A stretch of 64,000 nt of DNA, taken from NCBI RefSeq assembly GCF_020523795.1, contig NZ_JAJALI010000005.1, positions 186,001 to 250,000 of the forward strand. Direction: 5' to 3'. Below, piece after piece: positions 43,599 to 52,059 of the stretch (position 1 is its first letter; the number at the start of each line of letters is the position of its first letter). Both the position numbers and the translations under genes were made by a program. This stretch comes from Ancylobacter sp. Lp-2 (lineage in GTDB: Bacteria; Pseudomonadota; Alphaproteobacteria; Rhizobiales; Xanthobacteraceae). Below the pieces are notes generated by a model. That model did no database searches. It saw only the letters and a program-made list of their open reading frames with translations, and was not told where the DNA came from.

Positions 43599-45095
43599 TC
43601 AGGGCATGCCGGCGAGGGTCTTCACCTGCGCGATGAAGGCGTCGCGCTTCACCTCGTTGTAGAGACGCTCGCGCAGGCGCGGCGCCGGGCTCGCATTGAC
43701 GTTCTCGAACAGGGCGACACGGCCCGCGAGCGACGAGGAGGTCATGTCCCAGATGAAGTTCATCAGCAGTTCCTTCACCTCGGCGCTGACGCCCTTGCCC
43801 GGCAAGAGGTCGTGCAGGTGATGGCCGATCTCCGGGTTGTCGAACGCCGCCTTGCCGAAGCGCATCACCAGGCCCTGCCCGCACAGTTCCTGCAGGATGT
43901 GGATGATGCGCGGGTACTCCTCGATCGAGTAGAGCCGGCCGGCGGTCAGCATGCCGACGTCGGGGGCCATCACCTCGCCCTCGGTGGGCCTGGCCAGCGC
44001 CTCGGCGGCGGTGATGAAGGCCCGCAGCGTCTGGGCGTACTGGATGATCTCGCCCAGCATGCCCTGCACCGCCGGGATGTGGGCGGTACCGAGCACGTCC
44101 AGCACCAACTGGCCGGCGCCGACGAACAGCTCCGCCTTCACCGCGAGGCGGGTCAGCACGTGCCAGTGGGCGAACACGCAGACCGGCCCATAATAGGACA
44201 TGGCGGTCGGGTCGCCGAGATTGAAGATGCGATCCGTCGGCACGAAGACATTGTCGAAGATGATGAGCTGGTCGGCTTCCTCGCCAAGGCGGGCGACCGG
44301 ATGGTCGAACGGGTCGGCGCCGGGATGCGACACCATCTCGCGCGAGATCAGCTTGATGCCTTCGGCGTTGATCGGCACCGAGGCCCAGATGCAGGCTTCC
44401 GCCGGGGTGTCGCGGATGCCGCCGAGATTGGTGAAGAAGATCTCGTTGGCCTGCGCCGAGATCGAGCCCACCGTCTTGGCGCCGGAGACGCGGATGCCGC
44501 CCTTCTCGACGCTTTTCACCTTGAGCAGCGAGGCCTCGGCGCCCTTGGGGGAGGAGCGGTCGTTCTGCGGGCCGGTCAGGCTCTCCGAGGCAGTGAGGTT
44601 GTTGTCGCGGCCATAGGCGACATAGCGCTCGATATTCTCGCCGAAGTCCGGCGAACAGCCGTCGATCAGCGACTTCTTCGCCTTGAAGGTCGGGAGATAG
44701 GCGAGCAGGCCCACCGCGATGGCGGGCGCCAGATCCGGCGGGCGGCCGAAGGTGCCGGCGGTCTTCAGGCTGGTGTACTCGATCATCTTGCGGCGGGCGG
44801 CGAGGTCTTCCTTGGTGCGCGGCACCTGCCAGGCGCGGCTCGCCACCGCGCCGGTCTCGTCGACATAGGTCGTCGCCTCGGCGAATTCCGGCTTGAACTG
44901 GTCGTCGAACATCGAGGCGACGAGGTCGACGCCGGCCGACAGCGCCGGATCGTCGAACACCTTGGCGATGCGCTTGCCGCCGACCCACAGCGCGCGGCCG
45001 TCGTCGAGCGAGGCCTTGAACTCCTCACCGGTCTTGAGCTTGTGGCCGGCCGGAAGTTCGCCCGGGAGTTCCCGCTTCGCCGTCTGCGCGTTCAT
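43599..45095 (-). CDS. HpaB-type FADH2-dependent monooxygenase (large component)
   Basis: A 498-residue member of the 4-hydroxyphenylacetate 3-monooxygenase (HpaB)/pyrrole-2-carboxylate oxygenase family, an acyl-CoA-dehydrogenase-like fold that uses reduced FAD and oxygen to hydroxylate a ring. Conserved family stretches include SLTGPQNDRS, GIRVSGAKTVGS, and the C-terminal YNEVKRDAFIAQVKTLAG. ATG 45095 has GAGGAG upstream; there is no reason to extend further. The flavin reductase in the same operon is its probable partner. With NicX downstream, hydroxylation of a hydroxypyridine to 2,5-dihydroxypyridine or a related compound is the likely step. Hydroxyphenylacetate is less likely because no homoprotocatechuate genes are present. 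Confidence 0.86.
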   Translation of the reverse strand: MNAQTAKRELPGELPAGHKLKTGEEFKASLDDGRALWVGGKRIAKVFDDPALSAGVDLVASMFDDQFKPEFAEATTYVDETGAVASRAWQVPRTKEDLAARRKMIEYTSLKTAGTFGRPPDLAPAIAVGLLAYLPTFKAKKSLIDGCSPDFGENIERYVAYGRDNNLTASESLTGPQNDRSSPKGAEASLLKVKSVEKGGIRVSGAKTVGSISAQANEIFFTNLGGIRDTPAEACIWASVPINAEGIKLISREMVSHPGADPFDHPVARLGEEADQLIIFDNVFVPTDRIFNLGDPTAMSYYGPVCVFAHWHVLTRLAVKAELFVGAGQLVLDVLGTAHIPAVQGMLGEIIQYAQTLRAFITAAEALARPTEGEVMAPDVGMLTAGRLYSIEEYPRIIHILQELCGQGLVMRFGKAAFDNPEIGHHLHDLLPGKGVSAEVKELLMNFIWDMTSSSLAGRVALFENVNASPAPRLRERLYNEVKRDAFIAQVKTLAGMP

Positions 45096-45573
45096 CGTCC
45101 GCTCTCCTCTGAAGAACCCGTTTCCCGGACGCCGTCTTGATCGACCTGGTCGCAGCTGTCGGCGAGACGACACTGCGCGGGGTACCGCCGCATCGACCTC
45201 GCCATCGGGCTCGGGCTGACACGATCCAACCATTGAATGACCGAAATGGTCAAGACCCCTCACTGTGCCATTCGACCGCACAAAATTCAGCCCGACTTCA
45301 GGAATTTGGAATATTATTATCCATACACAGACTAGAAATGGCGAAAATTGTGCATATCATCAAGGGAATCGCGAGAAAATTCTGCTCAAAAATTGACCAC
45401 AACAAACTGCGCCAACTATCTCGACCAATTTTATCCGACCATATGCGGCACCGTTTCGCTTGACCAAATCTCGTGGTTCTGGCTTTTTGGTTGAGAACGA
45501 CGGACATGTCGGCGCGGTCAGCGCCATTGCGGGAGAATCCGGCATGCCGAGCCCCGGACCAGGACCCGACCGA
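45096..45573. promoter_or_regulatory. 478-bp non-coding region upstream of the monooxygenase operon
   Basis: No convincing gene is seen. The stretch from about 45285 to 45440 is much more AT-rich than its surroundings and probably carries the promoter of the monooxygenase operon. TGACC-GAAAT-GGTCA (45238-45252) is a perfect 5-bp inverted repeat. GACCA half-sites recur at 45395, 45423, 45437 and 45462. Short open frames here (for example 69 codons on the minus strand) lack ribosome sites and neighbour-like codon use. Confidence 0.4.
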
Positions 45574-46023
45574 TCATTCGCCCCCACGCCGGCGGCAGTC
45601 CAGCGCGCGTTCGCCATCCTTGGACGCGCAGACCAGATCGATGGCCGGCTCGGCGGCACCGGCACGACGGGCGAGCGCGATTTCGCTGCGCGTCGAGACA
45701 TCGGCGCCGGCAAAACCGCACCACAGACGCTGGATCGGCATGCGGTCCTGCTTGTCGTTGAGCAGGAACACCTCGCCGGTCGCCGGCTTCGACCAGAATT
45801 TCGCATCGAAGCGGCCGCCCGGCGACAGCATGCCGATCTTGGCCGAATACCAGTGCGCGATGGCGGCCGAGCAGGTGACGGGCCGGCGCGTCGCGTTCTC
45901 GATGTGGAAGGTGACGGCGACGAGCCCTTCCACGCCCCGTTCGACCACGAGGGCCTCCTCGGCCTTCGCCGACGAAGCAGCCGCAGAAGACAATAAGCAT
46001 AGAATAACAAAAATTCTTAGCAT
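45574..46023 (-). CDS. Small secreted protein with four cysteines, function unknown
   Basis: A 149-residue protein. The first 21 residues are a signal peptide (MLRIFVILCLL hydrophobic core, then AAASSAKA as a likely cleavage site). The mature part has four cysteines (in VTCSA, LWCGF, LVCAS, and ALDCRR), enough for two disulfides in the periplasm, and a beta-rich composition (GLVAVTFHIEN, FDAKFWSKP, GEVFLLND). I do not recognise the family. It lies alone between the monooxygenase operon's promoter region and the divergent BMP transporter gene, whose start is 94 bp away, so the two could share control. The last four residues are a Gly-rich tail of uncertain reality. Confidence 0.6.
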   Translation of the reverse strand: MLRIFVILCLLSSAAASSAKAEEALVVERGVEGLVAVTFHIENATRRPVTCSAAIAHWYSAKIGMLSPGGRFDAKFWSKPATGEVFLLNDKQDRMPIQRLWCGFAGADVSTRSEIALARRAGAAEPAIDLVCASKDGERALDCRRRGGE

Positions 46024-46117
46024 ACCCACGTGACTCCAAACATTAATGTCCCTGAAATAGTATAAAATGTCCAAGCATGGAATATAAATTTCCAGCGGAC
46101 CATAAAGAGGACCTTCC

Positions 46118-47143
46118 ATGAAAAAGACCATTCTGCACGGCATGGCGGTTGCCCTGCTGCTCGGTGCGGCTTCTTTCGCTCACGCGGCCGAGCTGAAGTC
46201 GATCGCCATCCTGACGCCGGAGCCCGGCACCGATTACGGCTGGAATCAGCAGGGCATCGATGCCGCCAAGGCGGCCGGCAAGGCGGCCGGCGTCGAGGTA
46301 CTGGTCGCCGACAATCTCGGCTATGGCGACGTGCGCCCGACGCTGCGCGAAATGGCGCAGGACGGCGCCGGCCTGCTGATCGCCCATGCCAGCGGCTACA
46401 ACACCTCCGCCCCGGAAATCGGCGAGGAAATGAAGGTGCCGGTCGCTATCGTCGACCGCCCCGACGCCAAGAAGGCCGGCGCGGTCGCCGACTACACCGC
46501 CAGCGGCCATGAGGGCGCCTATCTCGCCGGCCGCCTCGCCGCCAAGACGAGCAAGACCGGGACGGTCGGCATCGTGGTGTCCGGCGAGCCGCCGTCGTGG
46601 AACTCGCAGTCCGCCGCCTTCGCGGAAGGGGCGAAGGCCGAGAAGGCCGGCATCAATGTGCGCTACGCGGTGATCGGCCCGGCGGCCTATTCCGACGCGG
46701 CGGGCGGCAAGCGCGTCACCGAGGCGCTGATCGCCGCCGGCGCCGACATCATCTTCGGCCAGGGCAACGGCTCGTCCTTCGGCATGCTGCAGGCGGTGGA
46801 GACCAACAAGGCGACCAATGGCGGCCCGGTCTATTTCATCGACGTGATCGGCGACAAGACCGCCATCGACAAGGGCAATCTGCTCTCCTCGGTGGTGTGG
46901 AACCTGGAGCCGGTCTATGCGGGGATGATCGCCGACCTCAAGGCCGGCACCTACGGCTCGCACAATTACGACATCAACCTCAAGGACGGCTCGGTCAAGC
47001 TGCTGAAGACCAAGCACATTCCCGATGACGTCTGGGCGCAGATCGAGGCGCTGAAAAAGGATATCATCGACGGCAAGATCAAGGTGACGGCGAAGTACGA
47101 CGCCGACAGCGTGCACAAGCTGGTGTCGCAGCTGCCGCAGTGA
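46118..47143 (+). CDS. BMP-family ABC transporter substrate-binding protein
   Basis: A 341-residue periplasmic protein with a typical Sec signal peptide (residues 1-23, cleaved after AHA). IAILTPEPGTDYGWNQQGIDAAK is the BMP-family opening (compare Med, PnrA and nucleoside-binding proteins), with YLAGRLAAKTSKTGTVGIV and GADIIFGQGNGSSFGMLQAV as further blocks. Known members bind nucleosides, purines or B-group compounds. It is the first gene of a complete importer (binding protein, double ATPase, two permeases). AGAGGA precedes the ATG. The gene lies next to vitamin B6 catabolic genes at 50884-54828, so a B6 vitamer is a good guess for its ligand. The substrate is not proven. Confidence 0.88.
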   Translation: MKKTILHGMAVALLLGAASFAHAAELKSIAILTPEPGTDYGWNQQGIDAAKAAGKAAGVEVLVADNLGYGDVRPTLREMAQDGAGLLIAHASGYNTSAPEIGEEMKVPVAIVDRPDAKKAGAVADYTASGHEGAYLAGRLAAKTSKTGTVGIVVSGEPPSWNSQSAAFAEGAKAEKAGINVRYAVIGPAAYSDAAGGKRVTEALIAAGADIIFGQGNGSSFGMLQAVETNKATNGGPVYFIDVIGDKTAIDKGNLLSSVVWNLEPVYAGMIADLKAGTYGSHNYDINLKDGSVKLLKTKHIPDDVWAQIEALKKDIIDGKIKVTAKYDADSVHKLVSQLPQ

Positions 47144-47153
47144 CCTCCGGATC

Positions 47154-47183
47154 GTCGCGGGTGCCGCCAGCGGCGCCCGCGAC
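47154..47183 (+). terminator. Strong hairpin after the binding-protein gene
   Basis: Ten bases after the stop, GTCGCGGGTGCCGC (47154-47167) pairs with GCGGCGCCCGCGAC (47170-47183), with one G-T wobble. There is no T-run. Its place between the binding-protein gene and the ATPase gene is that of the stem-loops which raise the binding protein over the membrane parts by protecting the mRNA 3' end and partly blocking readthrough. The function is inferred. Confidence 0.5.
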
Positions 47184-47264
47184 ATGCCCAGCGACGCGTT
47201 GTGTCGCCTCCTGTTCCGACGGCGTCTGGCGCCCGTGCGCCGGCGGCCGTCCCCTGTTCGGATC

Positions 47265-48833
47265 ATGACCCAGACCCTCAGTCCCTCAGAGCCATTGGCC
47301 GATGCCCGGCCGGTCGTCTCGCTCGATCACGTCACCAAGCGCTTTCCCGGCGTGGTGGCGAATGACCGCGTCTCGTTCGACCTCTGGCCGGGCGAGGTGC
47401 ATGTGCTGCTCGGCGAGAACGGCGCCGGCAAGTCGACGCTGGTCGGCATGCTCTCCGGCCTGCAACTGCCGGACGAGGGCGGCGTCCTCGTCGAGGGGCG
47501 CGAGGTGCGCATCGCCTCACCCGCCCGCGCGCTGGAGCTCGGCATCGGCACGGTGTTCCAGCACTCGATGCTGGTGCCCTCGCTCAGCGTCGTCGACAAC
47601 ATGGCGCTCGGCGGCAGTTGGTGGTCCCGGCCGGATCGCGACGGCGTCGCCCGCAAGATGGCGGCCGTCTGCGCCGATATCGGCGTGACCATCGATCCGC
47701 ACGCCAAGGTCGGCTCGCTGTCGCTCGGCGAGCAGCAGCAGGTGGAGATCGTGCGGGCGCTGATGCGCGGCTCGCGCGTGCTGATCCTCGACGAAGCGAC
47801 CGCCATGCTGACGCCCAAGGGGGCCGACGACCTCGGCGCCTTGATGGGCCGGCTGGTGAAGCTCGGCATCGCCGTGGTGTTCATCACCCACAAGCTCAAC
47901 GAGGCGCTGGCCTTCGGGCACCGCATCACCGTGCTGCGGCTCGGCCGCAAGGTGGGCGAGATCGCGCCGGAACGGCTCGCCGCGCTCGGCCCCGCCGCCG
48001 CCACGGCGGAAATCGTCCGCCTGATGTTCGGCACCGGCGCCACTGCCACTGAGGCCGTCGCCACGACGGTCCGCACGCGACCGAACGGCGCGCCGGTGCT
48101 GGAGATCGAGGGCCTCGCGGTCGACGATCCGTCGGTGCCGGTCGCCGGCATCGACCTCTCCGTGGCGCCCGGCGAGATCGTCGGGCTCGCCGGCATCGAC
48201 GGCAACGGCCAGAAGCAGTTCGCCGAGGCGCTGGCCGGCCAGCGGCGCCTCGCCGCCGGCCGCATCCGCCTCGGCGGCGAGACGATCGAGAGGCTCGACG
48301 TCGGCGGACGCCGGCAGCGCGGCCTGCGCTACGTCACCGACGACCGCCTCGGCGAGGGCACGGTCGGCTCCTTCCCCATCTCGCTCAACCTGCTGCTCAA
48401 GCAGGTGGGCGAGGCGCCGTTCTGGCGGCGCGGCATCGAGCAGCCCGAGGCGATCGCCGACCATGCGCGGCGGCTGGTCAGCGAGTTCGACGTGCGCACG
48501 CCGGGCATCGAGACCGCCATCGGCAAATTGTCCGGCGGCAATATCCAGAAGGCGCTGCTGGCGCGCGAGTTGTCCGGGCCGACGCGGGCGGTGATCTTCG
48601 CCAAGCCGACCTACGGGCTCGACGTGCAGAACATCCGCGCCACCCGCCAGCGCATCCGCGAGGCGGCCGATCGCGGACTGGCGGTGATCCTGATCTCCAC
48701 CGACCTCGAGGAGGTGCTCGAACTGTCCGACCGCGTGGCGGTGATGTCGCGCGGGCACATCGTCGGGGTGGTCGACAACGATGCCGGCGCCCGCAACCGG
48801 GTCGGCGAACTGATGAGCGGCGTGACGGCATGA
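47265..48833 (+). CDS. BMP-type ABC transporter ATP-binding protein (double NBD)
   Basis: A 522-residue protein with two nucleotide-binding domains, as in the sugar (RbsA) and nucleoside importers. NBD1 is complete: Walker A GENGAGKS at 50-57, signature LSLGEQQQ, Walker B VLILDEATAML. NBD2 (from about residue 280) is degenerate: its Walker A position reads GIDGNGQKQ (near 308), with no canonical GKS/T, the signature is LSGGNIQKA, and its Walker B reads VIFAKPTYGLDV instead of the usual ILAxPTRGLDV. Degenerate second sites are normal in this group. ATG 47265 is chosen; the ATG at 47184 would add 27 Arg-rich residues. It overlaps the first permease gene (ATGA). Confidence 0.9.
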   Translation: MTQTLSPSEPLADARPVVSLDHVTKRFPGVVANDRVSFDLWPGEVHVLLGENGAGKSTLVGMLSGLQLPDEGGVLVEGREVRIASPARALELGIGTVFQHSMLVPSLSVVDNMALGGSWWSRPDRDGVARKMAAVCADIGVTIDPHAKVGSLSLGEQQQVEIVRALMRGSRVLILDEATAMLTPKGADDLGALMGRLVKLGIAVVFITHKLNEALAFGHRITVLRLGRKVGEIAPERLAALGPAAATAEIVRLMFGTGATATEAVATTVRTRPNGAPVLEIEGLAVDDPSVPVAGIDLSVAPGEIVGLAGIDGNGQKQFAEALAGQRRLAAGRIRLGGETIERLDVGGRRQRGLRYVTDDRLGEGTVGSFPISLNLLLKQVGEAPFWRRGIEQPEAIADHARRLVSEFDVRTPGIETAIGKLSGGNIQKALLARELSGPTRAVIFAKPTYGLDVQNIRATRQRIREAADRGLAVILISTDLEEVLELSDRVAVMSRGHIVGVVDNDAGARNRVGELMSGVTA

Positions 48834-49915
48834 GCGAAACCACACAGATCGGCGGCGACGCCCTCCTCGCCCGGCGCAGCGGCGCCTGGCGCGAGCGTCT
48901 CCGCCTCGTCGCCATGGCGCTCGGCCCGGTTCTCGGCGCCATCGTGCTGTCCGGCCTCGTCCTGCTGGCACTCGGCGTCGACCCCATCGCCTATTATGGC
49001 TATGTCGTCGATCGCGGGCTGATCAACCCCTATGGCCTGCAGGCGACGCTGACCCGCATGGGGCCGCTGCTGCTGATCGCGGCGGGGCTGATCGTCGCCT
49101 TCCGGGCCGGCATCTGGAATCTCGGCGGCGACGGCCAGTTCCTGCTCTCGGCGGTGATCGTCGCCGCGCTCGGCCCGCTGCTGGTGCCGTATCTTCCGGT
49201 CTGGCTGGTGCTGCTGGTCGGCCTTGCGGTCGGCGCCATGGTCGGGGCGGTGTGGTCGCTGCTGCCGGCGCTGCTGAAGGCCTATCAGGGCGTCAACGAG
49301 ATCATCACCACGCTGATGATGACCTTTCTCGGCGTGTCCTTCGCCAATGTGCTGGTGAAGCTCGCCTTTCGCGATCCCGCCACCACCGTGCCGCAGACGC
49401 GCACGCTGATCGTCGCCGACCGGCTGCCGCGCCTGTTCGACACCACCGTGTCGAGCGGGCTGATCATCGGCCTCGTCGCCATCGTCGCGGTGCACCTGCT
49501 GATGACCCGCACCGCCTTCGGGCTGAAGCTGCGCATCGTCGGCGCCAATCCGCGCGCGGCTGTTCATGCCGGGCTCAACGTACCGCTGCTGACCATGGCG
49601 ACCTTCGCCCTCTCGGCGGCGCTGGCCGGGCTCGCCGGGGCGGTCGAGATCATGGGCGTGCAGGGCAATGTGCGCGCCGACTGGAACCCGGCCTACAGCC
49701 TCACCGTGGTGCCGCTGGTGTTCCTGGCGCGATTCAACGGCTTCGCCTCCATCGCCTTCGTGTTCCTGTTCTCGGTGCTGTCGATCGGTGGCGAGAGCGC
49801 GGCGCGGCGCACCGGGGTGCCGAACTTCTTCACCCTCGTGGTGGTGGCGATCCTACTGATCATGCTCGGCATCACCGAATATCTCGACCAGCGCCGCCGC
49901 GCGGCCGGCAAGTGA
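48830..49915 (+). CDS. BMP-type ABC transporter permease 1
   Basis: A 361-residue inner-membrane protein with about eight to ten hydrophobic segments, of the BPD_transp_2 (RbsC/YufP-like) group. GLIVAFRAGIWNLGGDGQFLL and GVNEIITTLMMTFLGVSF are conserved family stretches; TAFGLKLRIVGANPRAAVHAGL is the cytoplasmic coupling loop that contacts the ATPase. It overlaps the ATPase gene by ATGA, and the second permease gene starts 12 bp after its stop. In this family two different permeases form a heterodimer pore. Confidence 0.9.
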   Translation: MSETTQIGGDALLARRSGAWRERLRLVAMALGPVLGAIVLSGLVLLALGVDPIAYYGYVVDRGLINPYGLQATLTRMGPLLLIAAGLIVAFRAGIWNLGGDGQFLLSAVIVAALGPLLVPYLPVWLVLLVGLAVGAMVGAVWSLLPALLKAYQGVNEIITTLMMTFLGVSFANVLVKLAFRDPATTVPQTRTLIVADRLPRLFDTTVSSGLIIGLVAIVAVHLLMTRTAFGLKLRIVGANPRAAVHAGLNVPLLTMATFALSAALAGLAGAVEIMGVQGNVRADWNPAYSLTVVPLVFLARFNGFASIAFVFLFSVLSIGGESAARRTGVPNFFTLVVVAILLIMLGITEYLDQRRRAAGK

Positions 49916-49927
49916 GCGGAGGCGACC

Positions 49928-50863
49928 ATGTCCGGGCTGTTCACTGAAGCTTTCCTCACCTCGCTGGTGCTCGGCGCGCTCACCGCCGGCCTGCCTTTGA
50001 TGCTGGCCGGGCTCGGCGAGCAGATCTCCGAGAAGGCCGGCGTGCTGAATATCGGCATCGAGGGCATGATGCTGTTCGGCGCCTATCTCGGCTTCGTCGT
50101 CGCCTACTATACCGGCTCGGTGTGGCTAGGCTTTCTCGGCGGCGGGCTCGGCGGCGTGCTGGTGGCGGCGCCGATGGCGCTGTTCTGCATCCGCATGGGG
50201 CTCAGCCAGATCGTCATCGGCATCGCCTTGACGCTGGGCGCCGAAGGGCTCACGGCGCTGCTGCATCACTTCCAGTTCGCCCAGAGCTATCCCCGCCTGC
50301 CGGCGGTGCCGACGCTGGCGATTCCCGGCCTGTCGGCGATCCCGGTGATCGGGCCGGCGCTGTTCGACCGCCCGCCCATCGCCTATCTCGCGGTGCTGGC
50401 GGTGGCGGTGACCGCCTATGTCTTCCGCTCGACCCAGTTCGGCCTCTCGTTGCAGGCGGCGGGCGACAAACCGGCGGCACTCGACGCGGCCGGGGTCGAC
50501 GTGGCGCGGGTGCGGACCTGCGCCGTGCTGATCACCGGCTTCCTCGCCGGCATCGGCGGCGCCTTCATGTCGCAGGTCGGCGCCGGCATCTTCGTCCCGT
50601 TCATGACCAATGGCGCCGGCTTCATCGGCATCGTGCTGGCCATGCAGGCGCGCGGCCGCCCGCTGTGGGTGCTCTGCGGCGCGCTGCTGTTCGGCGCCTG
50701 CCTGTCGGCTACCACCGCGCTGCAGGTCGCCGGGGTGAGCATCCCGACCGACGTGATCCAGATGCTGCCCTTCGCGGCGGTGCTGATGGTGCTCGTGCTG
50801 TTCGGTCGCCGCGCCAGCCTGCCGCCGGCTCTCGGCACCCATTATGTGCGGGGCGCGCGATGA
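49928..50863 (+). CDS. BMP-type ABC transporter permease 2
   Basis: A 311-residue polytopic inner-membrane protein (YufQ-like), the partner of the upstream permease. GLGEQISEKAGVLNIGIEGMMLFGAYLGF is the family's N-terminal signature, and STQFGLSLQAAGDKPAALDAAGVDV is the coupling loop for the ATPase. A GGAGG site precedes its ATG. It is the last gene of the importer operon and converges on the pyridoxamine-pyruvate aminotransferase gene, 20 bp apart, with no evident terminator. Confidence 0.9.
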   Translation: MSGLFTEAFLTSLVLGALTAGLPLMLAGLGEQISEKAGVLNIGIEGMMLFGAYLGFVVAYYTGSVWLGFLGGGLGGVLVAAPMALFCIRMGLSQIVIGIALTLGAEGLTALLHHFQFAQSYPRLPAVPTLAIPGLSAIPVIGPALFDRPPIAYLAVLAVAVTAYVFRSTQFGLSLQAAGDKPAALDAAGVDVARVRTCAVLITGFLAGIGGAFMSQVGAGIFVPFMTNGAGFIGIVLAMQARGRPLWVLCGALLFGACLSATTALQVAGVSIPTDVIQMLPFAAVLMVLVLFGRRASLPPALGTHYVRGAR

Positions 50864-50883
50864 TGGCGCCCCGCAAGCCCATC

Positions 50884-52059
50884 TCAGCCGGCGTCGATAG
50901 TGGCGAGCGCCGCCGCGACGCCCGCCCCGACATCCACCTTGTGGCCGAGGGCGTTCAGCGCGCCGCCGAACGCGGTCAACGCGACGACGGCATGGAGCGG
51001 CTGCGCGGTCGGGCCCATATGGCCGATGCGGGTCAGCTTGCCGAGCGTCTCGCCACGGCCGGAGGACAGCACGACGCCGTAGCGAGCGCGGATCTCCGCC
51101 CGGAGCTGCGCCTCGTCGATGCCGTCCGGTGTCTTCACCGCGGTGCAGGTCGGCGAGGCGAACCTCTCCTCCGCCGGCCAGATCGCCAGCCCCATGGCGG
51201 CAATGCCGGCCCGGCAGGCGCGGGCGGTGAGCGCATGGCGCGCCCAGACCTTTTCCGGTCCCTCGGCCAGATAGAGGTCGATGGCCGCCTCCAGCCCGTT
51301 GATCTCCGCCACCGAGGGGGTGAAGGGGAACGGCCGGTCGGCGCGCCAGGCATCCTCCCAGTCGAGTATCGACAGGATGGACGCGCGCGGCGCCTGCGGA
51401 TTGGCCTTCATCTTCGCCCAGGCACGGTTGGACACGCCGAGAATGGTCAGCCCGGGCGGGCAGCCCAGGCACTTGTTCGGGCCGGCGACGAGAAGGTCGA
51501 TGGCGGCCGATTCGGCATCGACCGCCATGCCGCCGAAGGACGACACCGCATCGACCAGGAACAGCGCGCCATGGCGTCTCACGACGGCACCGATCTCGGC
51601 TACCGGATTGACGGTGCCGGACGGGGTATCGTGGTGGCAGGCCGCGACGACGGTGATGTCCGGCCGCTCGGCGAGCACGCGGGCCACCTCGGCGGGATCG
51701 ATGACGCGGTCATAGGGCACCGCCAGCTCGACGATCTCGGCCCCCGAGCGAGCCGCCCACCCCGCGAAGCCCTTGGAATAGACACCGGACACCAGGTTGA
51801 GCAGCACGTCACCGCGCCCGAGCAGCGAGGCGGCCGCCGCCTCCAGCCCGAGCACCGGCTCGCCCTGCAGGACGACCGGCATGGTCTCGGCCTTCACCAC
51901 GGTGGCGAGCTTCTCGGCCACCCGCTGATACGTCGCCTGGAAGGCGGGATCGTAGTCATAGAGCACGGTGGCGGCGAGGCCGCGCAGCACGGCGGGATAG
52001 GCGTCGACGGGACCGGTGGTCAAGGTGAAGACCGGCAGATCGGACGGGGCGTAACGCAT
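50884..52059 (-). CDS. ppaT: Pyridoxamine-pyruvate aminotransferase (class V aminotransferase)
   Basis: A 391-residue class V PLP-fold aminotransferase that converts pyridoxamine plus pyruvate to pyridoxal plus alanine. Compared with the Mesorhizobium loti enzyme (393 residues), key residues fall one position lower: Lys196 (Lys197 there, VAGPNKCLG), Glu67 (Glu68, QGEPVLGLEA), Tyr94 (Tyr95, SGVYSKGF). The stretches TGPVDAYPAVLRGL, CHHDTPSGTVNP and GRGETLGKLTRIGHMG are nearly the same as in that enzyme. It is specific for free pyridoxamine and does not carry PLP itself. It diverges from the GntR gene at 52455 and is close to the pyridoxine 4-oxidase gene. Together they feed pyridoxal into vitamin B6 degradation. 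ATG 52059 is used. Confidence 0.9.
   Translation of the reverse strand: MRYAPSDLPVFTLTTGPVDAYPAVLRGLAATVLYDYDPAFQATYQRVAEKLATVVKAETMPVVLQGEPVLGLEAAAASLLGRGDVLLNLVSGVYSKGFAGWAARSGAEIVELAVPYDRVIDPAEVARVLAERPDITVVAACHHDTPSGTVNPVAEIGAVVRRHGALFLVDAVSSFGGMAVDAESAAIDLLVAGPNKCLGCPPGLTILGVSNRAWAKMKANPQAPRASILSILDWEDAWRADRPFPFTPSVAEINGLEAAIDLYLAEGPEKVWARHALTARACRAGIAAMGLAIWPAEERFASPTCTAVKTPDGIDEAQLRAEIRARYGVVLSSGRGETLGKLTRIGHMGPTAQPLHAVVALTAFGGALNALGHKVDVGAGVAAALATIDAG

Noticed and set aside
43519-44988. Upstream extension of the SnoaL-like frame into the monooxygenase gene
   Set aside because: The SnoaL homology begins at ATG 43518, which has a GGAGG site; the extension is an out-of-frame reading of the monooxygenase gene.
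43599-45095. Assignment of the HpaB-type enzyme as 4-hydroxyphenylacetate 3-monooxygenase
   Set aside because: No homoprotocatechuate ring-cleavage genes are nearby and the operon carries a NicX-like dioxygenase and amidases, so a pyridine-type substrate is more likely.
45137-45507. Small open frames (about 69 and 108 codons) in the AT-rich gap
   Set aside because: No ribosome sites, codon use unlike neighbours, and no recognisable domain; better explained as a promoter region.
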